Of a stretch of DNA of 64,000 nt, positions 1 through 9,577 are shown piece after piece. Location: contig CAUYUJ010012080.1 of NCBI GenBank assembly GCA_963575745.1, positions 262,501-326,500 of the forward strand, written 5' to 3'. The position numbers were made by a program, and so were the translations under genes. The notes beneath the pieces are model-generated. The model was not told the DNA's origin. It ran no database searches and worked only from the letters and a program-made list of their open reading frames with translations. Position 1 is the first letter of the stretch, and each line of letters opens with the position of its first letter. This DNA comes from Prorocentrum cordatum. Its lineage: Eukaryota > Sar > Dinophyceae > Prorocentrales > Prorocentraceae.

Positions 1-219
1 CCCCATGGCGGCGGCCGCCTTGGCGGGCGGCTTGCACGCTTCGGGCGGCTTGCAGACGTCAAGTAAGAGCAGCCCCTGGCTCAACTCGTTGGAAATAGGG
101 CGGTCTTGAGACTCAAGGGCAGTTCCCGAGTTGGAGCTGCTGGGCTTGCCAAGGAACGGCTCGTCGTCCACCATGTCGGCCCAGTCCTGCTCGAACTTCT
201 GGGCCACTGTAAGTGCCAT
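1..219 (-). CDS. N-terminus of a hypothetical protein, cut by the window edge
   Basis: An ATG on the minus strand (complement of 217-219) opens a frame that runs 73 codons to position 1 without a stop, so the gene continues off the left edge. The start reads MALTVAQKFEQDWADMVDDE, an ordinary mixed-composition helix unlike the low-complexity frames around it. A Ser/Asn linker and a Lys/Pro/Ala-rich stretch follow. Orientation agrees with the other genes in the window. I found no convincing spliced-leader relic in the 80 bases upstream. The function is not recognised. Confidence 0.45.
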   Translation of the reverse strand, partial: MALTVAQKFEQDWADMVDDEPFLGKPSSSNSGTALESQDRPISNELSQGLLLLDVCKPPEACKPPAKAAAAMG

Positions 220-914
220 CTTCAGAGATGATCGATAGTAATGTAGTTTTGTTGAACGTAGGAACGTTGTTTGCTGTCACAGAGGCCTGTGCTTGATCGG
301 GCCGCTGGCTTGAGCCCACAACACCACGACCCTTCCCTCGTGGCCCCCAAGTCGGCGTCGAAGTTTGACTCTGTTGCCCGTGGCTGATGGCCTCACGTGG
401 TGGCCCGTGGCCCGTGGCCCCCAGGGGCCTTGCAGCCCCCCTCGGGCCCCACCCAGATGGAAGCTCGGTGCGGACGTTGCCGCCCTTGGCCGCGACTTCG
501 CGAGCCTCGCGTTACCCCGCTTGCGCCACCACCGCACCCTTCCCGGTTGGCCTATCGTGCCCCCGGCATCACTTGTCCAACTCTTGGAATCCATCCGCCA
601 CTGTGCCCGAGACACGGAGTGCAGTGTGCTCAGGTCATTTCGAGTCCATGGGCTTCCTAAGAAGTCTCCACACGCATCCAATAGGCCTCTGACCAATAAC
701 TCAGGCGCGGGGTCGGGGAGGCCCGACAGCCACTACGCACCTGTGTGTACATATGTGTATATAGATATAGATGTACGTCGCACCCCGCAGTTGCAGATAA
801 GAGTGAGGGGGCGGCGGGGACGTCGGCAGTCTGCGAGGCTATGAAGAAGCCCGCCGCAGGCGCCTAATTTCCATGAGTTCTACAACGATCTCGCCGCAGC
901 CGCCGATTTTTTCG
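220..914. other. Intergenic stretch without a supported gene
   Basis: GC-rich sequence with overlapping open frames on both strands whose translations are Arg/Pro/Gly-rich and show no domain. I see no RNA gene or inverted repeat here. Confidence 0.4.
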
Positions 915-1134
915 TTAAGCAATGTGGGTGGGTCGCGGGGTGGGTCGCGGGTGGGTCGCGGGTGGGTCGTGGGTGGGTCGCGGGCGGGTCGCGAATGGGT
1001 CGCGGTTGGGTCACGGGCTGGTCGCGGGAAGTGGGTCGCGTGGCGGTTCGCTGGTGGGTCGCGGGTGGGTCGCGGGTCTGGTCGCGGGTGAGTCGCGGGT
1101 GGGTCGCGAGTAGGTCGCGGGCTGGGTCGCGGGG
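915..1134. repeat. GGGTCGC minisatellite
   Basis: About 220 bp of the motif GGGTCGCGGGT and close variants in tandem. It creates Arg/Gly/Trp/Val-rich frames on the plus strand and Pro/Thr/Arg-rich frames on the minus strand, which I regard as artefacts. Confidence 0.85.
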
Positions 1135-1135
1135 G

Positions 1136-1233
1136 GACGACGACAACAAACAACAAACAAGAAACAACAATCAACAACCAAAACACAACAAACAATCAAG
1201 TACAAACTACAAACAACAAACAACAATCAACAG

Positions 1234-1269
<36 letters not shown>

Positions 1270-1460
1270 TATTAGCGACAACTACAACCACAACCACAAT
1301 CACAGCAACACTTACAACAACACCAAGAACAATATCACCAACAACAGCAACCACAACAGCAGCAGCAGCAACAACAAGAACAACCACAACAACAACCACA
1401 ACAACAGTTTTAATTGCAACACCAACAACACAAACAACAGCAACAACGATGACAACAAAC
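1136..1460. repeat. CAA/CAG microsatellite tract
   Basis: About 320 bp of ACAACA, CAGCAG and CAACCACAA variants following directly on the GGGTCGC minisatellite. Frames read as Asn/Ser-rich on the plus strand and Val-rich on the minus strand. No flanking coding sequence supports a Q/N-rich protein. Confidence 0.85.
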
Positions 1461-2764
1461 ATCCGCACCGCAGAACCTCACTTCAGCCACGCGCCCAGGG
1501 ACAGTGGATGACCGTTCGGCCCCTTACTCTGACTCCTCATCCTCCGCCTCGGGATTCAAACCTGGACGTTCGATCGCTCCTAGCTTTTGTATCGTGGGAT
1601 GGGTCGCTGGAGGCCCGAACAGATGCCTTGAAGCCCGCCTTTGGACAGGTGTTTTGTGTTCTAGCCGGCCTTATCCAATTTGCGTCTATCTTGCATATTA
1701 CGAGATCCTGGCGGGAGCCACCACAAGAACCCCCCCACGAATAGCTCAGATCTGGTTGCTCCATCTCTTCGTCCGAGGTTCTGAATTTGTGGACCTGGGC
1801 TGGCGCGAACCGGCTATGTTCGTTGCTCGGGAATCAGCAGGGCCCAAGGAATAAGCGGGGGAGGGGGGGGCCTTCTCGGATGGCTCGGAGCTCCGCTGTG
1901 ATGCCGAGATGTTTTAAGAACCCTCCCTTGAAGACAGGGGTTTCGGCATAATCCGACGTGTGATTTTTGTTGTTCGGTTAGAAATGTCGAGGAGGATCCT
2001 TGATAATTTGGCGCATAAAACGCGCGAAATTGAAGACGGTTTGGAGAATGCCGAGAAGGAGCAGGAAATGGGGAAGGAGGAGGACGAATAGCATGTGAAA
2101 GGAACCCCCCCTCCCCATCTTTCTTCTTGTGGTGGCGGATGAAGACAGGCCCAGCAGACCATCTGCCGCAGGCTCGGGGCCAGTCGGCGCCAGCGCACGC
2201 GGCGGTCCAGGAGCAGTTCTTCTGAGCCTCGTACAACGCTCGCCGCGCGGGGCCTCTCAGCAGCCACGCATGCGTCTTCTCGTTCCGCCCCTCCTTATCG
2301 TCCTGTGTCGCGTTCGTTTCCTTCGGTGTACCTCCTCTTTCCTCCTTCCCTTCTTCACCTTCTCCCATTTCTTTTTCTCCTTCTCCTTCCCTTCCGTCGC
2401 CTTCCTTCTCCTTGTGTTCCTCCTTGTTTCTTTTCCTGTGTTCGCTCGGTATTTTCCTTCTTGTTCCTGCCCGAGTAGACAAGAGAGAACGCGGGAAGCA
2501 GGAGGTTGTCGCCCCGAGGGTTTTGGAGGCTGTCGGGTCCAGAGATCTCGGGGGGCCTCGGAAGGTGGAGCGAGCCCTGACGCGGCACCATTGGGTCTGC
2601 CGTGGTGTGTTTGGATGGCTCCGTGTGCCAGCAATGCTTTCGCCTCTCGCTTGTCTCCTTCCGAGTTCATCGAGCGAGAAGGCTGATTAATATCAGCTGC
2701 CGCTCGAGCTGGACTGGCATTGCTCGGGAGCGAGCTGCAGGCCCGCAGGCCGCCTCTCTCCATC
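1461..2764. other. Intergenic region with a pyrimidine-rich tract
   Basis: No supported gene. Between about 2330 and 2475 the plus strand is a TTCC/CTTCTC-rich polypyrimidine tract; the Lys/Glu/Arg-rich minus-strand frames there follow from that composition. Confidence 0.4.
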
Positions 2765-3679
2765 TTTGATCAACATGTTACATCCACATCCGCAGCCACA
2801 TCGACATCCACATTCACATCCACATCCTCCTCTCTCATCCACATCCACGCTCTCGCCCCAGATCATTTCATGCGTTTCTATGATACGTTCCTCTTCCGAC
2901 CCCTCTCCGACAAGTAGCACGTGGAGTTGGCCGCTGCGTTCATGCAGAAAGGCTGCCCACGCTGCGAGTTTTTGTTTTCTCTCGTTCCCCTGCACTGGTC
3001 GCCCGCGATGCAGGGCTACGTGCTCGAGGAAGCAGAATGACACCAGATCTCGTATGTCCGTGCGACCGTGAGCGTTTGGGAATAGCTCTGGTTCATCCTC
3101 CTCCACTTCTTCCTCCTGCCGTTGATCAAGGCACGACGGAGCATGTCGACCCACGCGTGTGGGCGCGGCCGTCCGCGAGTGTTCTGCCAAGAATGTTTGT
3201 TTTTCCCGAATTTGAGAAATTGTGTTTCGAGTGGTGTTGTTCCCGTCCTGGTCCCGACCCAGAGCTCGTACTTGGGCCAAAAAACATGCTTCGAGTGGCA
3301 CCGCGCAGCGCCACCTCCGTGCACGCATGCCTGCCCATGTTATGTACGCGTGTGTGTATAATATAGGGTTGGATGTTTCCATATATGAGTGTAGCATATG
3401 TATATGTAGTAATATTGAATGTATACACGCAACACATGAAGAGCCGCGCGACGGCCTGGTTCGGCGGCTGCTGGGCTGGGCCTGGTGCGACGTTGGGCCT
3501 ATTTTCGCGTGGCTGGAAGGAGGAGGATCGCGATCCCTCTGGGCGTGCTCCGTGTGCCAGCAGTCTGGTGGCGATGGAATACGAGACCTATGTTGCTTCA
3601 CATCAGCAATTTGGCCCCTGCTGACTTTTTTCAAAATAATATATTGGGATGAAACGCTTCCCCTGGATATATCGAGCAC
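2693..3679 (-). CDS. Doubtful long open frame (328 codons)
   Basis: This minus-strand frame stays open for 328 codons but has no convincing ATG start: the first codon is not ATG. Its middle (EVEEDEPELFPNAHGRTDIR) looks protein-like, while its C-terminal part is a Cys/Gly repeat forced by the ACATCC microsatellite at 2765-2860. An 11-base core identical to part of the dinoflagellate spliced leader (GCCATTTTGGC on the minus strand) lies just upstream near 3712-3726, but that short match could be chance. It may be a decayed gene or a fortuitous frame. Confidence 0.2.
   Translation of the reverse strand: MLDISRGSVSSQYIILKKVSRGQIADVKQHRSRIPSPPDCWHTEHAQRDRDPPPSSHAKIGPTSHQAQPSSRRTRPSRGSSCVACIHSILLHIHMLHSYMETSNPILYTHAYITWAGMRARRWRCAVPLEACFLAQVRALGRDQDGNNTTRNTISQIREKQTFLAEHSRTAAPTRVGRHAPSCLDQRQEEEVEEDEPELFPNAHGRTDIRDLVSFCFLEHVALHRGRPVQGNERKQKLAAWAAFLHERSGQLHVLLVGEGSEEERIIETHEMIWGESVDVDERGGCGCECGCRCGCGCGCNMLIKDGERRPAGLQLAPEQCQSSSSGS
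2765..2860. repeat. ACATCC hexamer microsatellite
   Basis: Repeats of CATCCACATCCA and close variants over about 95 bp. Confidence 0.8.
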
Positions 3680-3898
3680 AGTTGATCACAACACAAACGC
3701 TCCTGCGATCCCCGCCAAAATGGCAAGAAATGGTAAGCTCAGATCCGCATGGCTACATTGCAACCGAACCGCTTGACCACCATCTCGACCGAACTGGCGG
3801 AATTCGACCACGCGTCCGACAAAATACGTTCGACGAGGGATGCGCTGCACAATGCCCCGGCCACGGGCAGCGCTACGAGGGAAAGCGGGCCCTTCGAT

Positions 3899-3929
3899 GT
3901 GTCACTTTCAGCGCCCGTGAAAGTGACAC
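3899..3929. repeat. Perfect 12-bp inverted repeat (hairpin)
   Basis: The arms GTGTCACTTTCA and TGAAAGTGACAC are separated by 7 bases. A partial copy of the left arm recurs at about 4061-4073, after the AGGCCCCAAGAGGG-type tandem repeat. Confidence 0.8.
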
Positions 3930-3949
3930 CTCCCAGGGCCCACTTAAAG

Positions 3950-4060
3950 AGCACCAGAAAGGCTCCAAGAAGGCCCCGAGAAGGCCCCAGGGCGGCACCA
4001 AGAGGGCTCCCAGAGGGACCCAAGAGAGGCCCCAAGAAGGGCCCAAGAGGGCCCTCCGCG
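3950..4060. repeat. Degenerate tandem repeat, CCAAGAGGGCCC type
   Basis: Repeated AAGGCCCCGAG, CCAAGAGGGC and CCCAAGAGGCC motifs about 10-20 bp apart, bounded by the two GTGTCACTTTCA copies. Confidence 0.6.
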
Positions 4061-4239
4061 GTGTCACTTTCAACGCCCGTGGACTTCCATGGAAGTCCTG
4101 ACTATGTCGACGGTGACGGCTGCGACACATTGCACGAGTCAGACCACGCGGGAGATAGCGAGAGACAGACTGTCGGTGCTGCAAGGAACCCTCCCAAGGC
4201 TCACCAGGAGTCTCAAGGGGTCGGCGGTGCGGCGCAGCC

Positions 4240-4375
4240 CAAGAATCCTCCTGTGGCTGGGCCGCGGCCGGACCAAGTAATTCTCTTCCGGCGGCCGGTG
4301 CCGCGCGGTGCCCCGCCGGTGCCCCGCTGGTGCCCCGAAATCCTCCTGTGGCTGGGCCGCGGCCGGACCAAACAA
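4240..4375. repeat. Tandem duplication, 95-bp spacing
   Basis: The string ATCCTCCTGTGGCTGGGCCG and its continuation through CGGCCGGACCAA occurs at about 4244 and again at about 4339. Confidence 0.75.
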
Positions 4376-4727
4376 TGCTCCTCCCACCAAACGGTGGCCC
4401 GCGGTGTCCCGCTGGTGTCCCGCAGCGGATTGCGCATTTCAAAACATCGCCGCTTGCGGCGAGCTATCCAATGCAAGTCTGCATGCAAGCCGACATGCAG
4501 ACCGAAAAGCACATCAAAATGCAAATCGATTTGCACATGCAAATGCAAATCGTAAGGCGCCGTGGGCGCCGCGGCGAGCATTCCAATGCACTAGACTCCG
4601 CCCCGCAGGCATCGCCAGAACAACAATCGCCACTTTTGCCCACTGCTGCCCCCCCAAACCTCCTCATCACCCGCAGGGTGGTCGTATAGGTAAATGAATA
4701 TATATATATATATAGCCCGCCCCGATT

Positions 4728-5275
4728 CGACGAGTACCAGAACTGCAATGATGATGGCAACGCCCGACGTGACAGACGACGGGCAACACGCTTCTTCTTC
4801 TTCTTCGTATGTGTGAAGCACGAGCCAGGCGCCGGCAGAGTATACTGCCGGAAACGAGAGGTGCAGACATGACCACCGACAGACGTGCAACAGGCGAGAT
4901 TCATACAGATGAGGTCCCGAAGAAGGACGACATTAAAAAGGATTCAAGTGAGGGCGGCATGCGGGTGGGTGCACTTGAGCACAGATGCCAGCGGAGAGCA
5001 CGGGCTGGCATTCGGGAAACGCGGCACTCTCACCTCAGGGCCCTGCATAACGTTGTGAAAACTGTCCAGCCCGCACTGATTCGACGAGTGCCAGAACTGC
5101 AATGATGATGGCAGCGCCCGGCGTGACAGACGACGGGCAACGCACTTCTTCTTCTTCATCATCATGTGTGAAGCACGAGCCAGGCGCCGGCAGAGTATAC
5201 TGCCGGAAACGAGAGGTACAGGCATTGACCACCGACAGACGTGCAACAGGCGAGGCTCATACAAATGAGGCCCCA
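4728..5275. repeat. Two ~190-bp direct repeats beside the retroelement
   Basis: Copies at about 4728-4918 and 5079-5275 share GATTCGACGAGT, CAGAACTGCAATGATGATGG, a CTT microsatellite, a hairpin (CCGGCAG, 6 bases, CTGCCGG) and ACCACCGACAGACGTGCAAC. The left copy of the retroelement's 100-bp repeat lies between them, suggesting a rearranged end region. Confidence 0.75.
4969..5068. repeat. Left 100-bp direct repeat of the retroelement
   Basis: It aligns without gaps to 11346-11445 with about 8 mismatches in 100 bases and in the same orientation. It starts GTGCACTTGAGC and ends ACTGTCCA. The two copies bracket the retroelement reading frames. Confidence 0.8.
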
Positions 5276-5349
5276 CACCCCATAAGGAAGCACCGGCCAG
5301 GGAGCGGTAGCGACAGGGCCGAAATTTGTTTAAAGGCAGCTCGATATAT

Positions 5350-6090
5350 TTAGGAAGGCGACTTGCTTATTAAGGCAGCCATGGCCTGCCTAGGCCTCTG
5401 CAATACCGCGTCTCTGACTATTCGAGCCAACGCCGTGCACAGTCTGGCGGGATAGGCGGCAGCCAATGCGGTGTACTTACAGCCCTCAGGGGCCTGGCCA
5501 GTGAGGATCGTGTGTCTGTTGCCAGTGCGAGAACAAATCCCCCTGCGGCCTTCGCAAAGCCGATCAAGGCCGAAGAGGGGCCCTGTCAGCCAAGCCGCAA
5601 TACTGGTGCGTTTCCGCAAGGAGGTCCCGAATTAGCACTGGTCAAAATCACATACACGAGCGTACTTCGAGATAATGAGGGACGCAAGAGGCTTGGCGTG
5701 CCACATTAAAGAGCTGGAGGGATTCTCAAGCAGTGCTGGTATGTTATGCGTGCAGCACAAACGGATGATACGGCATGTGAAGTAAAAAGAAGCGCTGCCT
5801 GCGGCTAGTCTCGCGGCTTCAGAGGTCGAGAGGCCGCTGATGCCCAGGGTCTGGGAGCGTGTCCTGAGCGGCTTGCGGAGGGCCCGCGACCACGTCGCAC
5901 ACGGCGTTCCGAGGAAGACCGCCGCGACTGCGCGGCTGCGGAGCCAGCCGGTCGCCACCCGCTCGACGTCGCGGCAGAGGAGGTCTCCCAGGGGCGACTG
6001 GCGCACGTCCAAGCCAAGTGCCGAGAGCCCGAGGCGCCGGGCGGCAGCTGCGAAATGCCCGCTGTCGCTGAAGAGTTCCAGCACGACGCG
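5350..6090 (-). pseudogene. C5-cytosine-methyltransferase-like domain of the retroelement, with an internal stop
   Basis: The minus-strand frame from about 6084 shows the ordered signatures of a C5 methyltransferase fold: a motif-I-like LELFSDSGHFAAAARR, an acidic LGLDV, a motif-IV-like FLGTPCATWSRA with the Pro-Cys pair, and LLENPSSSLMW where canonical enzymes have ENV. A TAA at 5632-5634 interrupts the frame exactly where a related copy at 43.7 kb has glutamine (CQQG-x-W-K-K). The same frame then continues FGTSLRKRTSIAAW down to 5350, with HTILTG and AAAYPARLC near the end. So this is a nonsense-mutated domain of about 245 residues. Its assignment as a methyltransferase is by motif only; the target recognition part is unknown. 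Confidence 0.6.
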
Positions 6091-6227
6091 CCGCCAGCAC
6101 AGGGAGCCACGGCTGACAGCAGCTCTGAGGCGTCGCCGCAGGTGATCGGCACGCTGTGAGCCCCGCGATGGCGGCTGGGTCCGTCTGGCGCAGGCGCCAG
6201 CGGCGCGGCCGGCAAGGCCGGCCGCGC

Positions 6228-7187
6228 TCAGGCGCAGTTGGCAAGAAGCCGCTCCTCTTGCCTGGGCTTGCTGTCTGGCTCGGACAGGACGGTGGGCGCC
6301 AGGTTGGCGGGGATGAAGGCCGGCGCCAGGTACAGGTCGGGGTCGAGGAGGAAGGACACGACGCAAAGGCCCGCCTTGCCCGCCTGGCCGCGGTCTGTCG
6401 GGCGCAGCGGCAAGCCCCCCGACTGGCAAGCCAAACCCGCCAGAGCTGACGGCTGGAGAATGCTGTCGGTCGTGAGCCACTGGGCCACGGCGGGTCCGAG
6501 GTACGCCGGGATCGCGATCGCGGGCCAAGCTGCCACAAGCGCCTGCTGCCAGGCACTCAGGACTCCCGCCAGCGCCAGCATGACCGCACGACGAGTCAGC
6601 AGCCAAGTGAGGGTTGGGGTCCGCCTCCGCCACACATGCCTCGCGAGTGAGGTGCGGGGCAGGGGCGGGCTCACCTGCCTCGGGAGCACGGGAGTAAAGT
6701 GCGCCAGCCCCGCAACCGTCTGCGGCTCGACACTCGTCGTCGCCCCCGTGATGTCCCGAGAGGTGAAGTACTCGCGGAGCAGGATGTCTAACTCGCACAG
6801 GTTGCCCCAGTCCCGGAGGCGGTCCAAGCCGTGCGTGATGAATGTCTGCAGAGGAAGTTGATAGAGGGCCTCCGTGGTCGGCCGCGCCGCCTGGTGCTCC
6901 AGGGGCGTCATGGAGCCCACCAGCGTCCGCCTGCGTACCGCTGTAGACGACAGCTTCGCGCGGTGGCGAGTCCCGGCTGGGGGCGCGGGCCCCGTCGGCC
7001 GAGGCGCGCCCAGCGCCTCGCGGAGGCCCGCGAGCAGTAGCACGAGCACCACGGCGCCCATGGCGAGTCCTCGCATGACTGAGATGACGATGGCCGTTGA
7101 GCCAGCCGAGTTACCCTCGGCTGAGGGCGTCAGCTGGGTTGCGCTCTGAGGCGATCCAGCGCACAAAGAGCCTCGAGCCCGTGGCAA
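6228..7187 (-). pseudogene. Tyrosine-recombinase-like N-terminal domain of the retroelement
   Basis: The minus-strand frame contains LYQLPLQTFITHGLDRLRDW, LDILLREYFTSRDI, then LPRQVSPPLPRTSLARHVWRR, a run of hydrophobic helices with a terminal YLGPAVAQWLTTDSIL, and QPSALAGLACQ. This resembles the helical core-binding part of the integrase-like proteins linked to reverse transcriptases in dinoflagellates. The catalytic half expected downstream (Arg-His-x-x-Arg and the Tyr nucleophile) is not recognisable between 6228 and 6090, so it has probably been lost or scrambled. The frame differs from both neighbours, so either the element uses overlapping ORFs or there are further frameshifts. The N-terminal 100 residues, with a hydrophobic VVLVLLLAGL stretch, may be outside the real domain. 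Confidence 0.45.
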
Positions 7188-9436
7188 GCGACAGTGCGCA
7201 CAACTGATTCAAGCACGACCTCAAATGGGGGGGCCGAGCCCTCCCCTTCGCGCAGGCGAGAGCCAGCGGGAGGTTGTCGACGAGCGCAACCAAGCGTGCC
7301 CCATGAGAGCCCAAAGTGCGGAGCTGATGCCGATAGGACGTGACCAAAGCCTCCCCTTCCAAGTAGAGTATGTTGGCCCCCGTAGACACCGACTGGGCGG
7401 ATACCGAGCTCCAAGCATCCCCCCGAGTAATATGACCCGGGACCTCGTCCATCTCCCAGGGGTCGCCCAAGACTGCATCAGGATGAACCCATGTAGCGCC
7501 ATTGGGAGGCTGGTCGAGCACCTCGTTGAAACCCATGAGCTCCTCGTAGGGGACCCCGTGCTGGCCCATGGAGTCGCAGGGGTCCTCGTGCTGGCCCGTG
7601 AGCTCCCAGTGAGGGTCCCCGTGATGGCCTGGTGGATCACGACGGGCATCAGATGCATCCGAAAGGGGCGAACTTGCATGGAGGCCCAGGGGGCTGTCAT
7701 GCTGGACGTCTGGCTTCAAGCGCACCGAGGTAGAGTGCCCGTGAGCAATGTCAACATTTTCTGACACAGGTCGGGGCTGGTCTAGGCCAACCTCTCGCAG
7801 CGAACGAAGGCGTGCATGGTGCCCGCCTTCAACTTTAAACCTCCACCTCTCTGAGCAACGGCCCATGGCGGCACAGACGGCGCGAGGTGCGCGGCGCCGC
7901 ATCACCCCGAGCCCGAAAGGCGAAGCATCGCTAGCAGTCATCGCGCGGTGCCAGACGGAGGCAGGTCGCAGGACAGGAGGGGCAGCAAATCCCGAATGGT
8001 GATCAGCTCCTTCGCCGCTGAGGCCCATGACCTGCCCTGTCTCTCGCCGCGCGCCGCCGCGAAGCTGTAGACGCTGTGGAGCACTGCGAGGGCTTCGCGG
8101 CGCATCATGGATGACCATGTGACGTGTCCCAACACAGCTCGCATCATGAGGCCACTGCACCAGCCCCGACGAAGGAGCCCTGAGATCGCTGCGTGCAGCC
8201 GCCAGATGTTGCGCGGCTTGATGCGCAGGTACCTCCCGTGCTTCAGGCTGAGGCCCAAGAACTCCGCGTCCCGGGCGGCGGGCTCGATCTCGTGCACTGG
8301 CAGCCCTCGGGCGCGAAAGGCGGCCACGAGCTGCCCCATGACCTGGTCGACCGCGCCCTTGTCAGCGCCGAACGCGAGGATGTTGTCGACGTAGGCGCCG
8401 ACGCCAACCGACACGGGGTCCGTGACCACCACGCCCGGCTGGCCATCTAGGGCGGTCGTGGCCCTCCCATGGCCATTAGCAGCTAGAACTCCGCGCGCAG
8501 CTGACTGACAGAAGTGCAGGGCCCACGACAACCCCATCGGGAGGACAGTCACCATGGGCGTCACGCGTGTGGACGGGTCGAAATCAAGGTCGATTTAGCC
8601 CATATCCTGCAGCATGCCCACTGAGATCGAGGGTAGGGTAAGCATCGACTCCATCTCGCAAGGAAGCCGCACGTGGTAGAATGCGCACTCCAGGTCGCAG
8701 GTTGAGATGAACATGCCGTCGACAGGGGGCCTCGATAGAGCCGAAAGAAGCGGCCGAAGGCAGCCTGGTAGCAGGTGAATCCAAAAAACTTACAGTTGGC
8801 GGCCCTCGTATCGAAGATGATTCTGAGGGCCCCCGACTTCCTGGGGGCGAAAAAGAGGCCGACGGAGTGCGGCATGCCATTGTCTGCCGCGAAAATGACC
8901 ATCTGCCTCTGGTACATCTGCGTCAAGAACTGGCCGTAGATACACTCGTCACGAACAAGGCCCGGGTCGCAGTAGGGCCCGCGCGGGCAGGCCGACTGCG
9001 CCAGGGCCTCGGCGGCGTGCTGATATCGGAGCATATGGCTCCGCCATCCCTCCAGCCACGCCCTGTCCTGGGGCTGCCCGAGGTCGATCAGGTCGACGGG
9101 CGCAGCACTACCAGCGGGCCATGCGACACGGTCACTGACGTAGGGAGATGGCGAGGCGGCGCCAGACCCGTACAGGTTGGCGCAGGAGAGGAGCTCCCGT
9201 AGGGCTCCGTCTTGAGCAGCACGAACGTTGGCGAACTCGGGCGGCGGTGCGCCCATCTCCCTGATGCTGCTCTCGATGTGCATGATGGCCTGGCGCTGCC
9301 CCTGGCGTGCCGGAGCAAGGGGCGAGGGCTCGAAGCCATGAAGTGAATTCAGCGCATCAGTGGCGGCCCGCGCGCGATCTTCACGATGTGCACGAAAACC
9401 ACGGCGCCGAACTGAGCGGCGGCCGACAGACTCCAC
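7111..9436 (-). pseudogene. Reverse transcriptase and RNase H of the retroelement, broken
   Basis: RT motifs appear in order but in different frames. FFAPRKSGALRIIFDTRAAN is in the 8561-9436 frame. FISTCDLECAFYHVRLP, carrying the first catalytic Asp, comes after a frameshift near 8735. VLPMGLSWALHFCQ and GAYVDNILAFGAD follow, where YVDN replaces the usual YxDD, then AEFLGLSLKHGRYLRIKP. A TAA at 8595-8597 breaks the second frame. After another shift near 7945 the RNase H part begins with TASDASPFGLGVM and ERWRFKVEG, continues VALVDNLPLALACAKG, and ends FVRWIASERNPADALSRG. The chain is therefore RT-RNase H with at least two frameshifts and one stop. The YVDN centre could be a family trait or decay. 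Confidence 0.65.
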
Positions 9437-9577
9437 CCCGCGCGGAGCTGCAGCCTGCGAGACGGGCAGCGGGAAGACGTCGCGCTGGCGACAGGTCCCA
9501 AGTGGCCGGGGGCCTGCGGTCAGAACCGCACTGCTGTCCCAGGGAGAAGCTGGCCCATATGCCCCCCCTGGATCGTC

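Noticed and set aside
5632-6798. Whole 388-codon minus-strand frame as one protein
   Set aside because: Only the part below about 6090 has domain signatures; the upstream part is the wrong frame of the recombinase-like region.
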